A stretch of 64,000 nt of DNA from an uncultured Candidatus Saccharibacteria bacterium (GTDB lineage: Bacteria; Patescibacteriota; Saccharimonadia; Saccharimonadales; Saccharimonadaceae), in contig CAMKOP010000002.1 of assembly GCA_946414465.1 (NCBI GenBank), positions 62,001 to 126,000 of the forward strand, read 5' to 3'. The notes beneath the pieces are model-generated. The model did no database searches, was not told where the DNA came from, and was given only the letters and a program-made list of their open reading frames with translations. This document shows positions 8,072 through 17,769 of this stretch, piece after piece; within the stretch, counting starts at the first letter, position 1; every line of letters starts with the position of its first letter. The position numbers and the translations under genes are program-made.

Positions 8072-9415
8072 TTATAAATTAGCAATATTTACGCGAATTT
8101 GCTTAGTAGTGTCACGGTCGCGGATGGTAACAGTATCGTCATTTAATGTGTCGAAGTCGATGACGACGCATTTTGGTGTACCGATTTCATCTTGTTTGCG
8201 ATAACGTTTGCCGATATTGCCGGAATCATCCCAGGTGACGTGAGAATATTTTTCTTTTAGTAGTTTATACACTTCTTTGGCTTTGGTAACGAGTTCGGGT
8301 TTGTTTTTGAGGAGTGGGGAAACGCAGAATTTGTATGGAGCAAGATCGATGGGAAGTTTGAGGACGGTGCGTTTTTCGCCATTGATTTCGTCTTCGGTAT
8401 AAGCGGCAACCATAACGGCCAGGAAAAGACGTTCTACGCCAATGGATGGCTCGATGACGTGAGGAATAAAGGATTCACCAGTCTGCTTGTCGCGATATTC
8501 CATAGACTTGCCAGATTCTTGTTGAATGTTGGATAGATCAAAATCAGTGCGGTAGGCGAGACCCATGAGTTCTTCTTTACCACCTGGATAATCAAACATA
8601 AAATCGATAGTGCGTTTGGAGTAGTGAGCGCGATCTTCGGCAGGGACTTCTAGTTCGTGAATTTTATCTTTGGGTAGTTTGATAACATCTTCGAGAAATG
8701 CGTGTTGGAGAGTGCGCATGGTTTCGAAATTTTCTTCCCAAGTGTTTGGATGAATAAAGTATTCGATTTCCATTTGAGAACATTCACGATCGCGTAGAAT
8801 AAAATCGCGTGGGCTGATTTCATTACGGAAGGCCTTGCCCTGTTGAGCGAGGCCGAATGGTAGATCTGGATAAAAAGTGTCAACGACGTTTTTATAATTA
8901 GTAAAAATACCTTGGGCAGTCTCGGGACGGAGGTAGGCGATATTTTTGTCACTGGTTTCTTTGTCGTCATCTGGTAGGACTGCTCCGACGTGAGTTTCGA
9001 ACATCATGTTGAATTTGCGAATCGGGCCCCAGGATTCCTTGCCACAGATGGGGCACTTGGTATGAGTGGCTAAGAATTCATCGGTGGTGACAGATTCGCT
9101 AATACCATCGGCAATTTTGTCGGCGCGGAAACGAGATTTACATTCTTTACATTCAACTAGAGGATCAGCAAAGGTGGCGGTGTGGCCGCTGGCGATCCAA
9201 GTGCGAGGGTTCATGAGAATTGCAGCATCGATGCCGTACATGTCGTCACGGTTTTCGACAAAGAACTTCCACCAAGCGTCCATCAGATTTTTCTTGAGTA
9301 TGGTGCCGAGTGGGCCAAAATCCCAAGTTCCAGCCATACCACCATAAACATCGCTCCCTTGAAAAATAAAACCACGACGTTTGCATAAGCTTACAATACT
9401 ATCTAAATTTTCCAT
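8072..9415 (-). CDS. glyS: Glycine--tRNA ligase (homodimeric type)
   Basis: Class II synthetase charging tRNA-Gly. The 447-aa protein starts MENLDSIVSLCKRRGF and carries VYGGMAGTWDFGPLG, the motif 2 region FRNEISPRDFILRDREC and the C-terminal motif 3 region EPSIGVERLF, plus the anticodon-binding domain. This is the alpha2 form, not the alpha2beta2 glyQ/glyS type. The frame is open 63 codons further, but that extension lies inside the divergent ABC gene. The start at 9415 is supported by TACAAT on the minus strand (9427-9422) ending 6 nt upstream, implying a leaderless message. Confidence 0.94.
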   Translation of the reverse strand: MENLDSIVSLCKRRGFIFQGSDVYGGMAGTWDFGPLGTILKKNLMDAWWKFFVENRDDMYGIDAAILMNPRTWIASGHTATFADPLVECKECKSRFRADKIADGISESVTTDEFLATHTKCPICGKESWGPIRKFNMMFETHVGAVLPDDDKETSDKNIAYLRPETAQGIFTNYKNVVDTFYPDLPFGLAQQGKAFRNEISPRDFILRDRECSQMEIEYFIHPNTWEENFETMRTLQHAFLEDVIKLPKDKIHELEVPAEDRAHYSKRTIDFMFDYPGGKEELMGLAYRTDFDLSNIQQESGKSMEYRDKQTGESFIPHVIEPSIGVERLFLAVMVAAYTEDEINGEKRTVLKLPIDLAPYKFCVSPLLKNKPELVTKAKEVYKLLKEKYSHVTWDDSGNIGKRYRKQDEIGTPKCVVIDFDTLNDDTVTIRDRDTTKQIRVNIANL

Positions 9416-9417
9416 GC

Positions 9418-9427
9418 TATAATTGTA
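9418..9427. promoter_or_regulatory. Overlapping divergent leaderless promoters (glyS / ABC transporter)
   Basis: The 14-bp gap between two divergent start codons (9415 and 9430) holds TATAAT on the plus strand (9418-9423) and TACAAT on the minus strand (9427-9422). Each ends 6 nt before its ATG. The two -10 boxes overlap by two bases, so the polymerases should exclude each other, and both messages would begin at or next to the start codon. Confidence 0.65.
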
Positions 9428-9429
9428 GC

Positions 9430-11205
9430 ATGAAAAAGGATAAGAAGCCAGTTCGTGTGAGGCGAACTTTGTATTATTTTTGGCAAGCGTTGATGCAGTA
9501 TAAAACGCGGACGATTTTGGTGCTTCTTTTGGTGCCGACGTGGATTTTTCTTTCGAATATTGTGGTGCCGTGGGGAATGTCGGAGATAATTGGTAAATTA
9601 TCAACTGGAGATTTTGAGATTAGTAATTATGTTTCGATTTTGCTTTTGACTCTGATTTCGGCTGGAGTGAACAATATGGTTGTGATTCGAGCGATTGACT
9701 GGTTTGATTGGACTTTGGATGCTAAAGGCGGTCAGTATCTGAGTAAATTAGCATTTGATGCGGTGATTAATCAGTCGATGACGTTTCATAATGATAGGTT
9801 TTCGGGGTCGCTGACTTCGGCAGCGAACAAATTACCACATGCGTTTATTAATTTTAAATCAAATTTTGTGTGGGATGTTTTTCCATTAGTGTTGACATTA
9901 ATTTATTCTGTTGGTGCGGCGGCAGTAGTGTGTTTACCTTTTGCGATTATTTTGTTAGTCTATGCGGCAATTTATGTAACTGTGGCGATAGTGACTTACT
10001 ATAAGACGATGCATTATGATGCGGCTTTAGCTGATGCTGAAAATAAACAAACTGGACAGCTTGCGGATTCGATCACTAATGAGATTTCGGTAAAATCTTA
10101 CGCGAGAGAAAGATTTGAAAAAGGTAGATTTGGGCGTGCAACTAAAAATACTCATGATGCAACTTTTGCGGTGGCAAGAGTTTCATTTTGGCGAAATTTA
10201 TCGATGAATTTTGTTAATATGGTGACTTTTGTCGCTCTTTTAGTTTTGATAGTGATGAGTCATAATTTGTTTGGACTTGGGGTGGCGAGTATAGTATTTC
10301 TTTATTCAGTGTCGAATTCTTTACTATCGAATGTATGGACGATTAATCATATTATGAGAAGCATGAATCGTTCGTTTGGAGATGCTTCGGAAATGGTAGG
10401 GATTCTCGATATGCCGTATATTGTTGATGATAAGACTGATAAGAAACTGAAGGTTAAAAAAGGCGTGGTGGAATTTAATCATATTGATTACAAGCATCAT
10501 GATCAAAAGACGCCGTTATTTGTGGATTTTGATTTGAAAATACCAGCGGGGAAGACGGTGGGGCTAGTTGGTGTGTCGGGGTCTGGGAAGACAACTTTAA
10601 CTAAATTATTATTAAGATTTGATGATGTAGCAGAGGGGACAATTTATATTGATGGAAAAGACATTCGTGATGTTACACAAAAGAGTCTTCGTGAGTCGAT
10701 CGCATATGTACCGCAAGAATCATCACTCTTTCATCGATCGATTTTTGAGAATATTGCGTATGGTAAGATGGATGCTACTAGGGAGGAAGTGGTGCGAGCG
10801 GCGAAATTAGCTAATGCGGATGAGTTTATTAAAGATTTGCCGAATGGCTACGATACTTTAGTTGGTGAACGTGGCGTAAAATTGTCTGGTGGGCAGAGGC
10901 AGCGAGTAGCGATTGCGCGGGCGATCTTGAAAGATGCGTCGATCTTGGTGCTGGATGAAGCGACTTCGGCACTGGATTCGGAATCAGAGGCTTTGATCCA
11001 AGAGGCTTTGAAGAATTTGATGAAGAATCGAACTTCAATTGTGGTGGCGCACCGATTGTCAACTATTGCTGGACTTGATATGATTGTGGTACTGTCGGAG
11101 GGGAGAATCGTGGAGCAAGGATCACATCAGGAACTATTGAAAAAAGGTGGGGAATATGCGAAGTTGTGGTCGCGACAATCAGGGGCGTTTCTCAAAGAAA
11201 ACTAG
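9430..11205 (+). CDS. ABC transporter, fused permease/ATPase (exporter type)
   Basis: A 591-aa half-transporter: a six-helix transmembrane domain (about residues 20-320) followed by a nucleotide-binding domain with Walker A GVSGSGKTT, Q-loop YVPQESS, signature LSGGQRQR, Walker B ILVLDEATSALD and the H-loop histidine in VAHRLS. It should act as a homo- or heterodimeric exporter of the lipid/peptide/drug type; the substrate cannot be read from sequence. No peptidase C39 domain is present and no partner half-transporter is adjacent. Expressed from a leaderless promoter, ATG 6 nt after TATAAT. Confidence 0.92.
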   Translation: MKKDKKPVRVRRTLYYFWQALMQYKTRTILVLLLVPTWIFLSNIVVPWGMSEIIGKLSTGDFEISNYVSILLLTLISAGVNNMVVIRAIDWFDWTLDAKGGQYLSKLAFDAVINQSMTFHNDRFSGSLTSAANKLPHAFINFKSNFVWDVFPLVLTLIYSVGAAAVVCLPFAIILLVYAAIYVTVAIVTYYKTMHYDAALADAENKQTGQLADSITNEISVKSYARERFEKGRFGRATKNTHDATFAVARVSFWRNLSMNFVNMVTFVALLVLIVMSHNLFGLGVASIVFLYSVSNSLLSNVWTINHIMRSMNRSFGDASEMVGILDMPYIVDDKTDKKLKVKKGVVEFNHIDYKHHDQKTPLFVDFDLKIPAGKTVGLVGVSGSGKTTLTKLLLRFDDVAEGTIYIDGKDIRDVTQKSLRESIAYVPQESSLFHRSIFENIAYGKMDATREEVVRAAKLANADEFIKDLPNGYDTLVGERGVKLSGGQRQRVAIARAILKDASILVLDEATSALDSESEALIQEALKNLMKNRTSIVVAHRLSTIAGLDMIVVLSEGRIVEQGSHQELLKKGGEYAKLWSRQSGAFLKEN

Positions 11206-11254
11206 TACGCTAGATATAGCGTACTAGATATGGTGTGTCAGATATAGCGTACTA
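11202..11254. repeat. Inverted repeat plus downstream direct copy after the ABC gene
   Basis: CTAGTACGCT (11202-11211) and AGCGTACTAG (11218-11227) form a 10-bp stem with loop AGATAT; the ABC stop codon lies in the left arm. AGATATAGCGTACTA recurs at 11240-11254, giving an alternative right arm. There is no T-run, so this is not a classic terminator. It could be a Rho-independent variant, an mRNA-stabilising hairpin, or a small repeat between convergent genes. Confidence 0.6.
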
Positions 11255-11257
11255 ATC

Positions 11258-12595
11258 TTAATCGGCCCAGAAATCTTCGGGGTTAGATACGACTTCGATG
11301 TTGATTTCGCTTTCTTCACCGGTGGTGAGGTTTTTGGCCTTAAGAGTCTTGGCGCCAATTTCGGATTCACCGATGACTATGCCGTGCTTGGCGATTTTGG
11401 CGGAGTAAGATAATTTGTCGCTAAGCTTTTTCTGAGTGAATACGATAGTGGTGCTGTGATTTTTCTCGCGAATTTTTTGAGCAACACTCATAGCTTCGTC
11501 GTATTCATGTTCGGATACTGGAATAATGGCGTAATCGATTAATTCTCTTTCGGGTTCTTTTAAGAGTTTTTGTTCGTTTAGAATATAGAAGAGGCGAGTG
11601 AGACCAATGGAGCCGCCGACGCCTGGGAAGGAAGATTTGTCGGAGAAATGTTTAGTGAGATTGTCATAGCGGCCGCCGCCACAGACGGAGCCGATGTTTT
11701 TGTGTTCTGGCAAAATGAACTCAAAGACAGTACCGGTATAATAGTCGAGGCCGCGGATGATTTTGAGGTCTGCGGTGATTTGCGACTCGAGACCCAGGGA
11801 CTCTAATAGATAGAGGACTTGGTCGAGTTCGGCGACACCACTAGCGAAGAGGTCGTTTTCGATGCCAAGATTATTAAGAGCGGTGATAACGCTGGAGCGA
11901 TTACCGTTTAGTTCGATGAGGTCTAGAATTTTTTTGACAGTTTTTTTGTCGAGTTCGAGTTCTTCGAGGCTGACTTTAGTTTGCTCGGGAGTGACTTTCT
12001 CGGCATGATCGATGATATTTATGATTTCATTTGAGTAGGCGGTGAGATTGTAGGCTTCGAGGAAGCCAGAGATGATTTTGCGGTTACTGATACGGGCGAG
12101 TACTGGGGTGTCTAGACTGAATGTTTGGAAGGTGTCTAGTAGAGTTGAAATAACATCAGCATCGTAGGCGAATTCTAGGTTGCCACGACCGATAACATCA
12201 ATATCACATTGATAGAATTCGCGAAAGCGACCTTTTTGGGCGCGTTCGCCGCGGAAATTGAGACCTAATTGAGATACTTTGAAGGGGAAATTAAGATCGT
12301 TTTCGTGTTCAATGATGTAGCGAGCTAGTGGAACAGTATGGTCAAAACGAAGAGCTTGGCTGGCTGCATCGGCAGATTCGGCGGTTTTAATAACTTTATA
12401 GATTTGTTTTTCGGTGTCACCTCCGGCTTTTGCTAATAAAATATCTGTGCGCTCGATGGATGGAGTTTCGATTTCTAAGAAACCGTGAGAATGGTATGAT
12501 CTTTCTATTTTTTGTTTGAGGTTATTGAAAACTGTCTGGGTTTCAGGTAACAATTCCTGAGCGCCAGAAATTGGGGAAGTATTAATTTTTTTCAT
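11258..12595 (-). CDS. hisS: Histidine--tRNA ligase
   Basis: Class II synthetase charging tRNA-His. The 445-aa protein has motif 1 around FLEIETPSIERTD, motif 2 QLGLNFRGERAQKGRFREFYQCDIDVIG, the histidine A motif RGLDYYTGTVFEF, motif 3 GVGGSIGLTRLF, and a C-terminal anticodon-binding domain, in the expected order. ATTATA at 12602-12607 (TATAAT on the minus strand) ends 6 nt before the ATG, so the mRNA is probably leaderless. Confidence 0.95.
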   Translation of the reverse strand: MKKINTSPISGAQELLPETQTVFNNLKQKIERSYHSHGFLEIETPSIERTDILLAKAGGDTEKQIYKVIKTAESADAASQALRFDHTVPLARYIIEHENDLNFPFKVSQLGLNFRGERAQKGRFREFYQCDIDVIGRGNLEFAYDADVISTLLDTFQTFSLDTPVLARISNRKIISGFLEAYNLTAYSNEIINIIDHAEKVTPEQTKVSLEELELDKKTVKKILDLIELNGNRSSVITALNNLGIENDLFASGVAELDQVLYLLESLGLESQITADLKIIRGLDYYTGTVFEFILPEHKNIGSVCGGGRYDNLTKHFSDKSSFPGVGGSIGLTRLFYILNEQKLLKEPERELIDYAIIPVSEHEYDEAMSVAQKIREKNHSTTIVFTQKKLSDKLSYSAKIAKHGIVIGESEIGAKTLKAKNLTTGEESEINIEVVSNPEDFWAD

Positions 12596-12695
12596 GTTTT
12601 CATTATAGCATATTATCTATATCTTCATCGTAGATGATATTAATAATTACAATATTAAAGCTATAAATACTAGTATTAGGCTATATCTTTTTTAA

Positions 12696-12712
12696 AAAAC
12701 AAGACTTGTTTT
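12696..12712. promoter_or_regulatory. Perfect 17-bp dyad, possible operator
   Basis: AAAACAAG-A-CTTGTTTT is a perfect palindrome around a central base, in the 169-bp gap between the divergent hisS and giant FISUMP genes. It lies just upstream of a TGCTAAAAT -10 box (around 12727-12735). The shape fits a dimeric repressor site, but no regulator is identified. Confidence 0.35.
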
Positions 12713-12764
12713 CATTAAACTCATTATGCTAAAATAAAAGCATAAAAAGTGTGGAGACAATTTG

Positions 12765-15700
12765 ATGGCGAGGTATTTTAGAGCAAGATTTGTTGTGTGC
12801 GCGTTAGTGTTTTTAACACTACTGACTGGATTGTTTTTATCCAGTTCATATACCAAAGCAGGAGGTGATAAAGGGATAGGCGACGCAGTATCTTGTACAC
12901 TTTCTTATGAAGAGAGCACTGGTCATACGGTAATTATGACGCGTGGTAGTTACCAAGATAACGTAGGTAGTTCTATTGTGAACACTATTTGCGACGATTC
13001 TTCTGGGTACTCTATTTATACGATTGGTTATTCTAATGATGAATTCGGCAATAATAAAATGATTGCTACTGTTGATGGTATATTGGACCCAGCATATGAT
13101 ATCACAACCAACGCTACAGACAGTGGCGATAATTCAGCGTGGGCAATGCGGTCTAATATGGTGGTTGGTCCTTATGCTTCATCTATTGATAATGGGTTTG
13201 ATAATTACAGAACAGTTCCAGCTGGGTATGAGAGATTAGCATATTATCCTAACGCTACTGATGAGACAGTAGGCTCTTCTATTAATATATCCTATGCTTT
13301 TTATATATCTGATACGCAGCCTGTTGGAACTTATACTGGAAAAGTTAAGTATACTTTGATAAATCCACATACAGAGCAGCCATGTGCAGGAGACCATATT
13401 TGTTACATGCCTAACGCAAATGATGTTGTTGGGGTAATGGGTAGTCAGTCTTTGCTTGGAGATAGTATATTATTTGGTAGAAAATTGGATCTACGGGTTT
13501 CTAATTATAGTCGTGAGGGTTATGGTTTTGCTGGTTGGAATACTAAACCAGATGGGACTGGTACTAGCTATGGTCCAAATGAAACTATTACCTTACCAGA
13601 TAATATGCCGGAAGGGCTTTATCTTTATGCGATGTGGGTTGCTCCAGCTAAAGACAGCCATGGTAATAGCATGACTTTTCAAACGGCGAATCTTTTAACT
13701 ACTACTCTTCAGGATGGTACTACTCTTATGGATAAGCCCAATGGCTATGTGACTGCCCTTATTGATGAACGAGATAATGATGTTTATACTGTTGCGAAAT
13801 TGGCGGATGGAAATTATTGGATGATTGAAAACTTAAGATTAGATTACGATGCGGATTTTACCGAATCGTTGTCGCAAGGTTTTGGAAAATCTGCGAATTA
13901 TGGTACTTTTGTGGGTTTGGCGGAGCCAGAAACACAAGGTTATGGTAATTCGACTTTTTCTAACTCAATATATTATGCTATTACGCCAACTAGTACTTCC
14001 ACGGTAAACATAGGTAGAGCATTGTATACATATCGTATGCCACGTTATAATAATGCTAATACAGCTGATAGAGTATCGAATTTGATAGCACATTCTCAAC
14101 GTGCTTATGGTTATGGGAATTACTATACTTGGGCGGCAGCGATGGCAAATACGATGCCTTATAATCGCCCAACGGATGAAGATGAAAATGGAAGAACTTC
14201 CGAATCGGTTGGTACATCTATTTGCCCTGCTGGGTGGAGATTGCCCGTAGGAAGAAATACGGGAAATGGAGCTATGAGTGGTAGTTTCTCTTATTTAGAT
14301 AGAAAACTTGGTGGTAGTGGAGATATGGATCTTGGTTCGTCTCCACTTTTTCGTGCATTCCCTAATAATTTTGTTTATTCTGGTCATTATGAGAATAAAG
14401 ACGTCGCTTATAGAGGTAGGATGGGCTCATATTGGTCGGCTACTACAAAAAGCGATAGCCAAGCATATCTATTATTGTTAGGGGGAGGGTTGGATCCTGC
14501 TACGATGGGAGAATACAAATATCATGGAGCTTCTGTAAGATGTATGACACCTGCGGTATATTGGCATAATGTTGAAGTAAATTTTGATAGCGGAGTAGAG
14601 AGTGTGACGCTTAATGCTGGTCCTTATGGTCATTATACGGTGGAGACGAGCGGACAAACTGTTAGACTGGCTGATGGTATTAATTATAATATTTCTGCGA
14701 CTTATGCTACCAGTGTTGATGGGTTCTCTAGTTGGGCGACTACTGAGAATGGAACACTTGGTTCTAGTTCTGAAGAGGAAACTACTTATGTGGTTAATAA
14801 TACTGCAACTTTAACCTTAACAAGTAAAGAAAGTTGTCCGAGCGGGAGGATTTGTTATAGAAATAGTGGAGCTGACAACGCAACTGCTGCGACTATGCAA
14901 AGCGTAAACGATAGCGCGACTTCTGCTAATTTGCGAGTTCCTAATTTTAAGAAGAGTGGCTATGGCTTTGCTGGCTGGAATACTAAGATAGATGGTAGCG
15001 GTACTACCTATGGTCCAAACGAGACTATCGCTTTTGATCCGACTGCTGAAGAGGGGCTAATGCTTTATCCGAAGTGGGTAGCAAGTGCGGGAAGTTTACA
15101 AGATTGGACTTGTCCTAGTGAACGAGCAATGCCAATAGGTACAGTGACGGCATTAACGGATGAACGAGACGGCGACACTTATGCGGTGGCAAAACTAGCA
15201 GATGGAAAATGTTGGATGATTGAAAATATGAGGTTAGATTATGAAGACACGATAGGTGATGAGAATGAGGCTCTTTCGCAAGGTTATGCGAGTGGATTTA
15301 CTGGTCTAGCGGAACCAGAAACTAGTACTTTCGCAAACTCAACGACCCCGAATTCGCTTTATACGACCGATACTTCGGCAACCGCGTTGAATATAATAAC
15401 TGGAGACAATTTAGGTTCGCGTTTTCCGAGATATCGCAATGATAATACTGCTACGACTGTGGCTGGTGCGGCGGCGGTAGCTAGTCGGCGAGCTTACGGT
15501 TACGGGAACTACTATACTTATGCAGCGGCGATAGCTGATACTTCTGACCATACAGTTAGTGGTGAATCTGCTAGTACATCGATTTGTCCTAAAGGTTGGC
15601 GATTGCCGATAGGTGGGACGAGAGACTCAAATAATGATTATTGGGAACTTATAGTTGATAAATTAAATAATGGCGTTCTTCCGACCGGCTCAGGTGGTGG

Positions 15701-16808
15701 TATTTATGAGGGTGATCCAGAAGGTACTGAAGTATCGAAGATAGTTAGGGCGTTCCCAAATAATTTCGTCGTCTCCGGTTATATGTATGATGGATCGTCC
15801 GTGGACGGAAGGGGGTCGCGTGGAGATTATTGGGCATCCACTACAAGTACCGGAACCGTAGCTTATCGTTTTAGCTTCCGCGAAAATGGAGTTAATCCGG
15901 GTGTTACTCCAATCTATAAATATGATGGTCTTTCAGTGCGATGCGTAATTGATGCTCAGGCACCAATTAGTATAAATGATTTAGATTATATGCAGGATTT
16001 TGCTACACTTAATTCTGATGATAAAGCCGATGTATTGAATTCCATGACGGAAAACCAACAGTACCAATTGACAGATTCGCGTGACAATAAAGTTTATTAT
16101 ATTTCTAAGTTGGCGGATGGCAATGTGTGGATGACGCAAAATTTGGATTTTGACATTGTGAATGGTGGCGCAAATATTAACAGTGCTAACACTGATGTGC
16201 CTGTAGATTGGGAGGATGTAGGAAATCTAACCAATACTTATGCCACGAGCGATTTGACATGGGAGGGTTCTATGGAACGGCCAGAATCTTATGATCCGGG
16301 TGATGTTTGTTGGGATGGGGTGATCACTACGGATCAGTTCCAGACTTTGTCTGATCGAAGCGAAGCTTGCAATCAGAGTAATAATCACTATCATATTGGT
16401 AACTATTATAATTGGACGGCTGCTCTTGCAATGAGTAATAGTAGTAGTTATAGTACAAGCGAGACCGATGTCGAGCAATCGATATGTCCAGCTGGTTGGA
16501 CGTTGCCAAGTAGTGGATCAAATACTAATTCTGGTTCGTTTGCCTATTTAGCTAACGAAACGGGCTTATCTTCGGGTGACTCTGGTAATGTTCATGTTTC
16601 ACCTACTTATTTCTCTTATGGTGGATCTTGGCAAGGTAACTCCGTTTTCGTTGGATATGGTGGGTTCTATTGGTCTTCAACAGCAAAATCTAACGAGTAT
16701 GCTGCATACTCTCTGAATATAACTCCTTATATTGCGTTGCCTAATGGTAATAGCGAACGTTTTTCTGGTAATTTAGTGCGTTGTGTGGTAAGAACCCAAA
16801 ATCCATAA
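12765..16808 (+). CDS. Giant secreted protein with three FISUMP domains and InlB-type repeats
   Basis: A 1347-aa exported protein. A signal peptide (about 1-31) is followed by an N-terminal domain homologous to that of the gene at 32169 (SCTLSYEE, IGYSNDEFGN). Then come InlB-like module 1 (245-292, GYGFAGWNTKPDGTG), FISUMP 1 (325-595), InlB-like module 2 (722-775), FISUMP 2 (790-1060) and FISUMP 3 (1080-1345). Each FISUMP copy keeps KLADG-x-x-WM, SICPAGW or SICPKGW, and a final VRCM/VRCV. FISUMP 3 is the most divergent. ATG 12765 is preferred over TTG 12762 because GGAG at 12753-12756 is then 8 nt away. Likely a cell-surface binding protein; the ligand is unknown and no sorting motif or terminal anchor is visible. 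Confidence 0.8.
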   Translation: MARYFRARFVVCALVFLTLLTGLFLSSSYTKAGGDKGIGDAVSCTLSYEESTGHTVIMTRGSYQDNVGSSIVNTICDDSSGYSIYTIGYSNDEFGNNKMIATVDGILDPAYDITTNATDSGDNSAWAMRSNMVVGPYASSIDNGFDNYRTVPAGYERLAYYPNATDETVGSSINISYAFYISDTQPVGTYTGKVKYTLINPHTEQPCAGDHICYMPNANDVVGVMGSQSLLGDSILFGRKLDLRVSNYSREGYGFAGWNTKPDGTGTSYGPNETITLPDNMPEGLYLYAMWVAPAKDSHGNSMTFQTANLLTTTLQDGTTLMDKPNGYVTALIDERDNDVYTVAKLADGNYWMIENLRLDYDADFTESLSQGFGKSANYGTFVGLAEPETQGYGNSTFSNSIYYAITPTSTSTVNIGRALYTYRMPRYNNANTADRVSNLIAHSQRAYGYGNYYTWAAAMANTMPYNRPTDEDENGRTSESVGTSICPAGWRLPVGRNTGNGAMSGSFSYLDRKLGGSGDMDLGSSPLFRAFPNNFVYSGHYENKDVAYRGRMGSYWSATTKSDSQAYLLLLGGGLDPATMGEYKYHGASVRCMTPAVYWHNVEVNFDSGVESVTLNAGPYGHYTVETSGQTVRLADGINYNISATYATSVDGFSSWATTENGTLGSSSEEETTYVVNNTATLTLTSKESCPSGRICYRNSGADNATAATMQSVNDSATSANLRVPNFKKSGYGFAGWNTKIDGSGTTYGPNETIAFDPTAEEGLMLYPKWVASAGSLQDWTCPSERAMPIGTVTALTDERDGDTYAVAKLADGKCWMIENMRLDYEDTIGDENEALSQGYASGFTGLAEPETSTFANSTTPNSLYTTDTSATALNIITGDNLGSRFPRYRNDNTATTVAGAAAVASRRAYGYGNYYTYAAAIADTSDHTVSGESASTSICPKGWRLPIGGTRDSNNDYWELIVDKLNNGVLPTGSGGGIYEGDPEGTEVSKIVRAFPNNFVVSGYMYDGSSVDGRGSRGDYWASTTSTGTVAYRFSFRENGVNPGVTPIYKYDGLSVRCVIDAQAPISINDLDYMQDFATLNSDDKADVLNSMTENQQYQLTDSRDNKVYYISKLADGNVWMTQNLDFDIVNGGANINSANTDVPVDWEDVGNLTNTYATSDLTWEGSMERPESYDPGDVCWDGVITTDQFQTLSDRSEACNQSNNHYHIGNYYNWTAALAMSNSSSYSTSETDVEQSICPAGWTLPSSGSNTNSGSFAYLANETGLSSGDSGNVHVSPTYFSYGGSWQGNSVFVGYGGFYWSSTAKSNEYAAYSLNITPYIALPNGNSERFSGNLVRCVVRTQNP

Positions 16809-16917
16809 TATGGATAAATCGAATTATATGCATATGTTATGTAGATTTGATTAAATAATTCCGTTGAAAAAACTATTGTGATTGAGTGATGGTTGTCGTG
16901 AATGGTGTTTTATTATC
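16809..16917. other. Intergenic spacer, no feature recognised
   Basis: AT-rich spacer between the giant FISUMP gene and the minus-strand tRNA block. I see no open frame, hairpin or promoter worth naming here. Confidence 0.5.
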
Positions 16918-16945
16918 AAAAAAGCCCCTTTGGAACTTAGGGGTA
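16918..16945 (-). terminator. Terminator of the tRNA-Val transcript
   Basis: Read on the minus strand, CCCCT and AGGGG form a short hairpin followed by CTTTTTT, directly downstream of the tRNA 3' CCA. Confidence 0.7.
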
Positions 16946-16946
16946 T

Positions 16947-17023
16947 TGGTGGGCGATACAGGAGTTGAACCTGTGACCTCGTCTACGTCAAAGACGCGCT
17001 CTAGCCAGCTGAGCTAACCGCCC
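16947..17023 (-). tRNA. tRNA-Val (GAC anticodon)
   Basis: A complete cloverleaf: acceptor GGGCGGT pairs with ATCGCCC, the D arm contains TAGCTCAGCTGG, the anticodon stem CGTCT/AGACG encloses loop TTGACGT (anticodon GAC), and the T arm is ACAGG-TTCAACT-CCTGT. The 3' CCA is encoded. It lies 78 bp downstream of tRNA-Lys on the same strand and may share its promoter. Confidence 0.95.
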
Positions 17024-17101
17024 AGGTGAATTGTCTTATGGTGAGGACAAATTTTGTTTTGCGAAATTGTATACTCACTTGCGTTTATTCACTTGTAAAC
17101 T

Positions 17102-17178
17102 TGGTGAGTCGGGAGGGGCTCGAACCCTCGACACCGGGCTTAAAAGGCCCGTGCTCTAACCTGCTGAGCTACCGACCC
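17102..17178 (-). tRNA. tRNA-Lys (TTT anticodon)
   Basis: Acceptor GGGTCGG pairs with CCGACTC (one G-U), anticodon stem CGGGC/GCCCG encloses CTTTTAA (anticodon TTT), T arm GAGGG-TTCGAGC-CCCTC, encoded CCA. A minus-strand TGTTATAAT promoter lies just upstream (around 17190-17200). Confidence 0.95.
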
Positions 17179-17293
17179 AGATGGACACGTATTATTATAA
17201 CACAGGTGGGGGTTATTTTTCAAGTTTAGTAATGGTTTTGTAAGAATGTTTAATTAGGAAAATTGAGAAGTCAAGTAGTTTTTCGTGCAAAAT

Positions 17294-17316
17294 GCGCCCC
17301 GATGTTGTCGGGGCGC
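17294..17316 (-). terminator. GC-rich hairpin downstream of the 90-aa gene
   Basis: GCGCCCCGA and TCGGGGCGC form a perfect 9-bp stem with a 5-nt loop, 14 nt after the stop of the minus-strand gene at 17330. The following minus-strand sequence has only a short T-run (ATTTTGC), so termination is likely but not textbook. Confidence 0.65.
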
Positions 17317-17329
17317 TGTAGTTATTCAA

Positions 17330-17602
17330 TTAATCTGCGCCATACAGTCTATTGTGAGCGTAGTACTCCTCAATGATGGATGAATACTGTCTGGTTAACT
17401 CTTCGGCTTCTCTGATAATGGAAGAGCTTTCGGCTGGATAAGATGCCCAGATTCCGTAGGTTGAGATTTGCCCAATTCTTCTTCCGTTTTTACACAGATG
17501 CCAATGGGCGGATTCACGATTGCAATCGGCCTTCGAGACGTCGAGTTCCATGTAGTATCCGTATTCGTTCAGATTGATCTTTAATGTTCTAGGGTATCCC
17601 AT
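17330..17602 (-). CDS. Hypothetical 90-aa protein
   Basis: A small soluble protein with no membrane segment or signal peptide. It has Trp/Tyr-rich beta-like stretches (YGYYMELDVSKADC, HWHLCKNGRRIGQIS) and a helical C-terminus (SSIIREAEELTRQYSSIIEE). I recognise no family. It has unusually complete expression signals: a consensus promoter (17651-17679), a leader of about 40 nt, a GGGAGGT Shine-Dalgarno 7 nt before ATG, and its own terminator. That supports it being real despite no recognised homology. Confidence 0.6.
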   Translation of the reverse strand: MGYPRTLKINLNEYGYYMELDVSKADCNRESAHWHLCKNGRRIGQISTYGIWASYPAESSSIIREAEELTRQYSSIIEEYYAHNRLYGAD

Positions 17603-17650
17603 AGTGCTACCTCCCTTAAAAAATATAGGAATAACTACCTAATGTGAGAT

Positions 17651-17679
17651 ATTGTATCATGATTTGTATAAAATGTCAA
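17651..17679 (-). promoter_or_regulatory. Consensus -35/-10 promoter of the 90-aa gene
   Basis: On the minus strand TTGACA (17679-17674), a 17-nt spacer and TACAAT (17656-17651), with TG just before the -10 box. The predicted leader is about 40 nt and ends in the strong Shine-Dalgarno. Confidence 0.75.
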
Positions 17680-17769
17680 CTAATTAGATGTGCTTTTTAG
17701 ATAGACATTATATTAATGCATAAAGACATTTACTAAAAAATCGGCCAAAATGCCGAGTTAGATAAAGTT

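Noticed and set aside
17026..17229. 67-aa open frame containing a typical SREGLEPSTPGLKG stretch
   Set aside because: It lies across tRNA-Lys on the opposite strand; this is a well-known spurious translation of tRNA genes.
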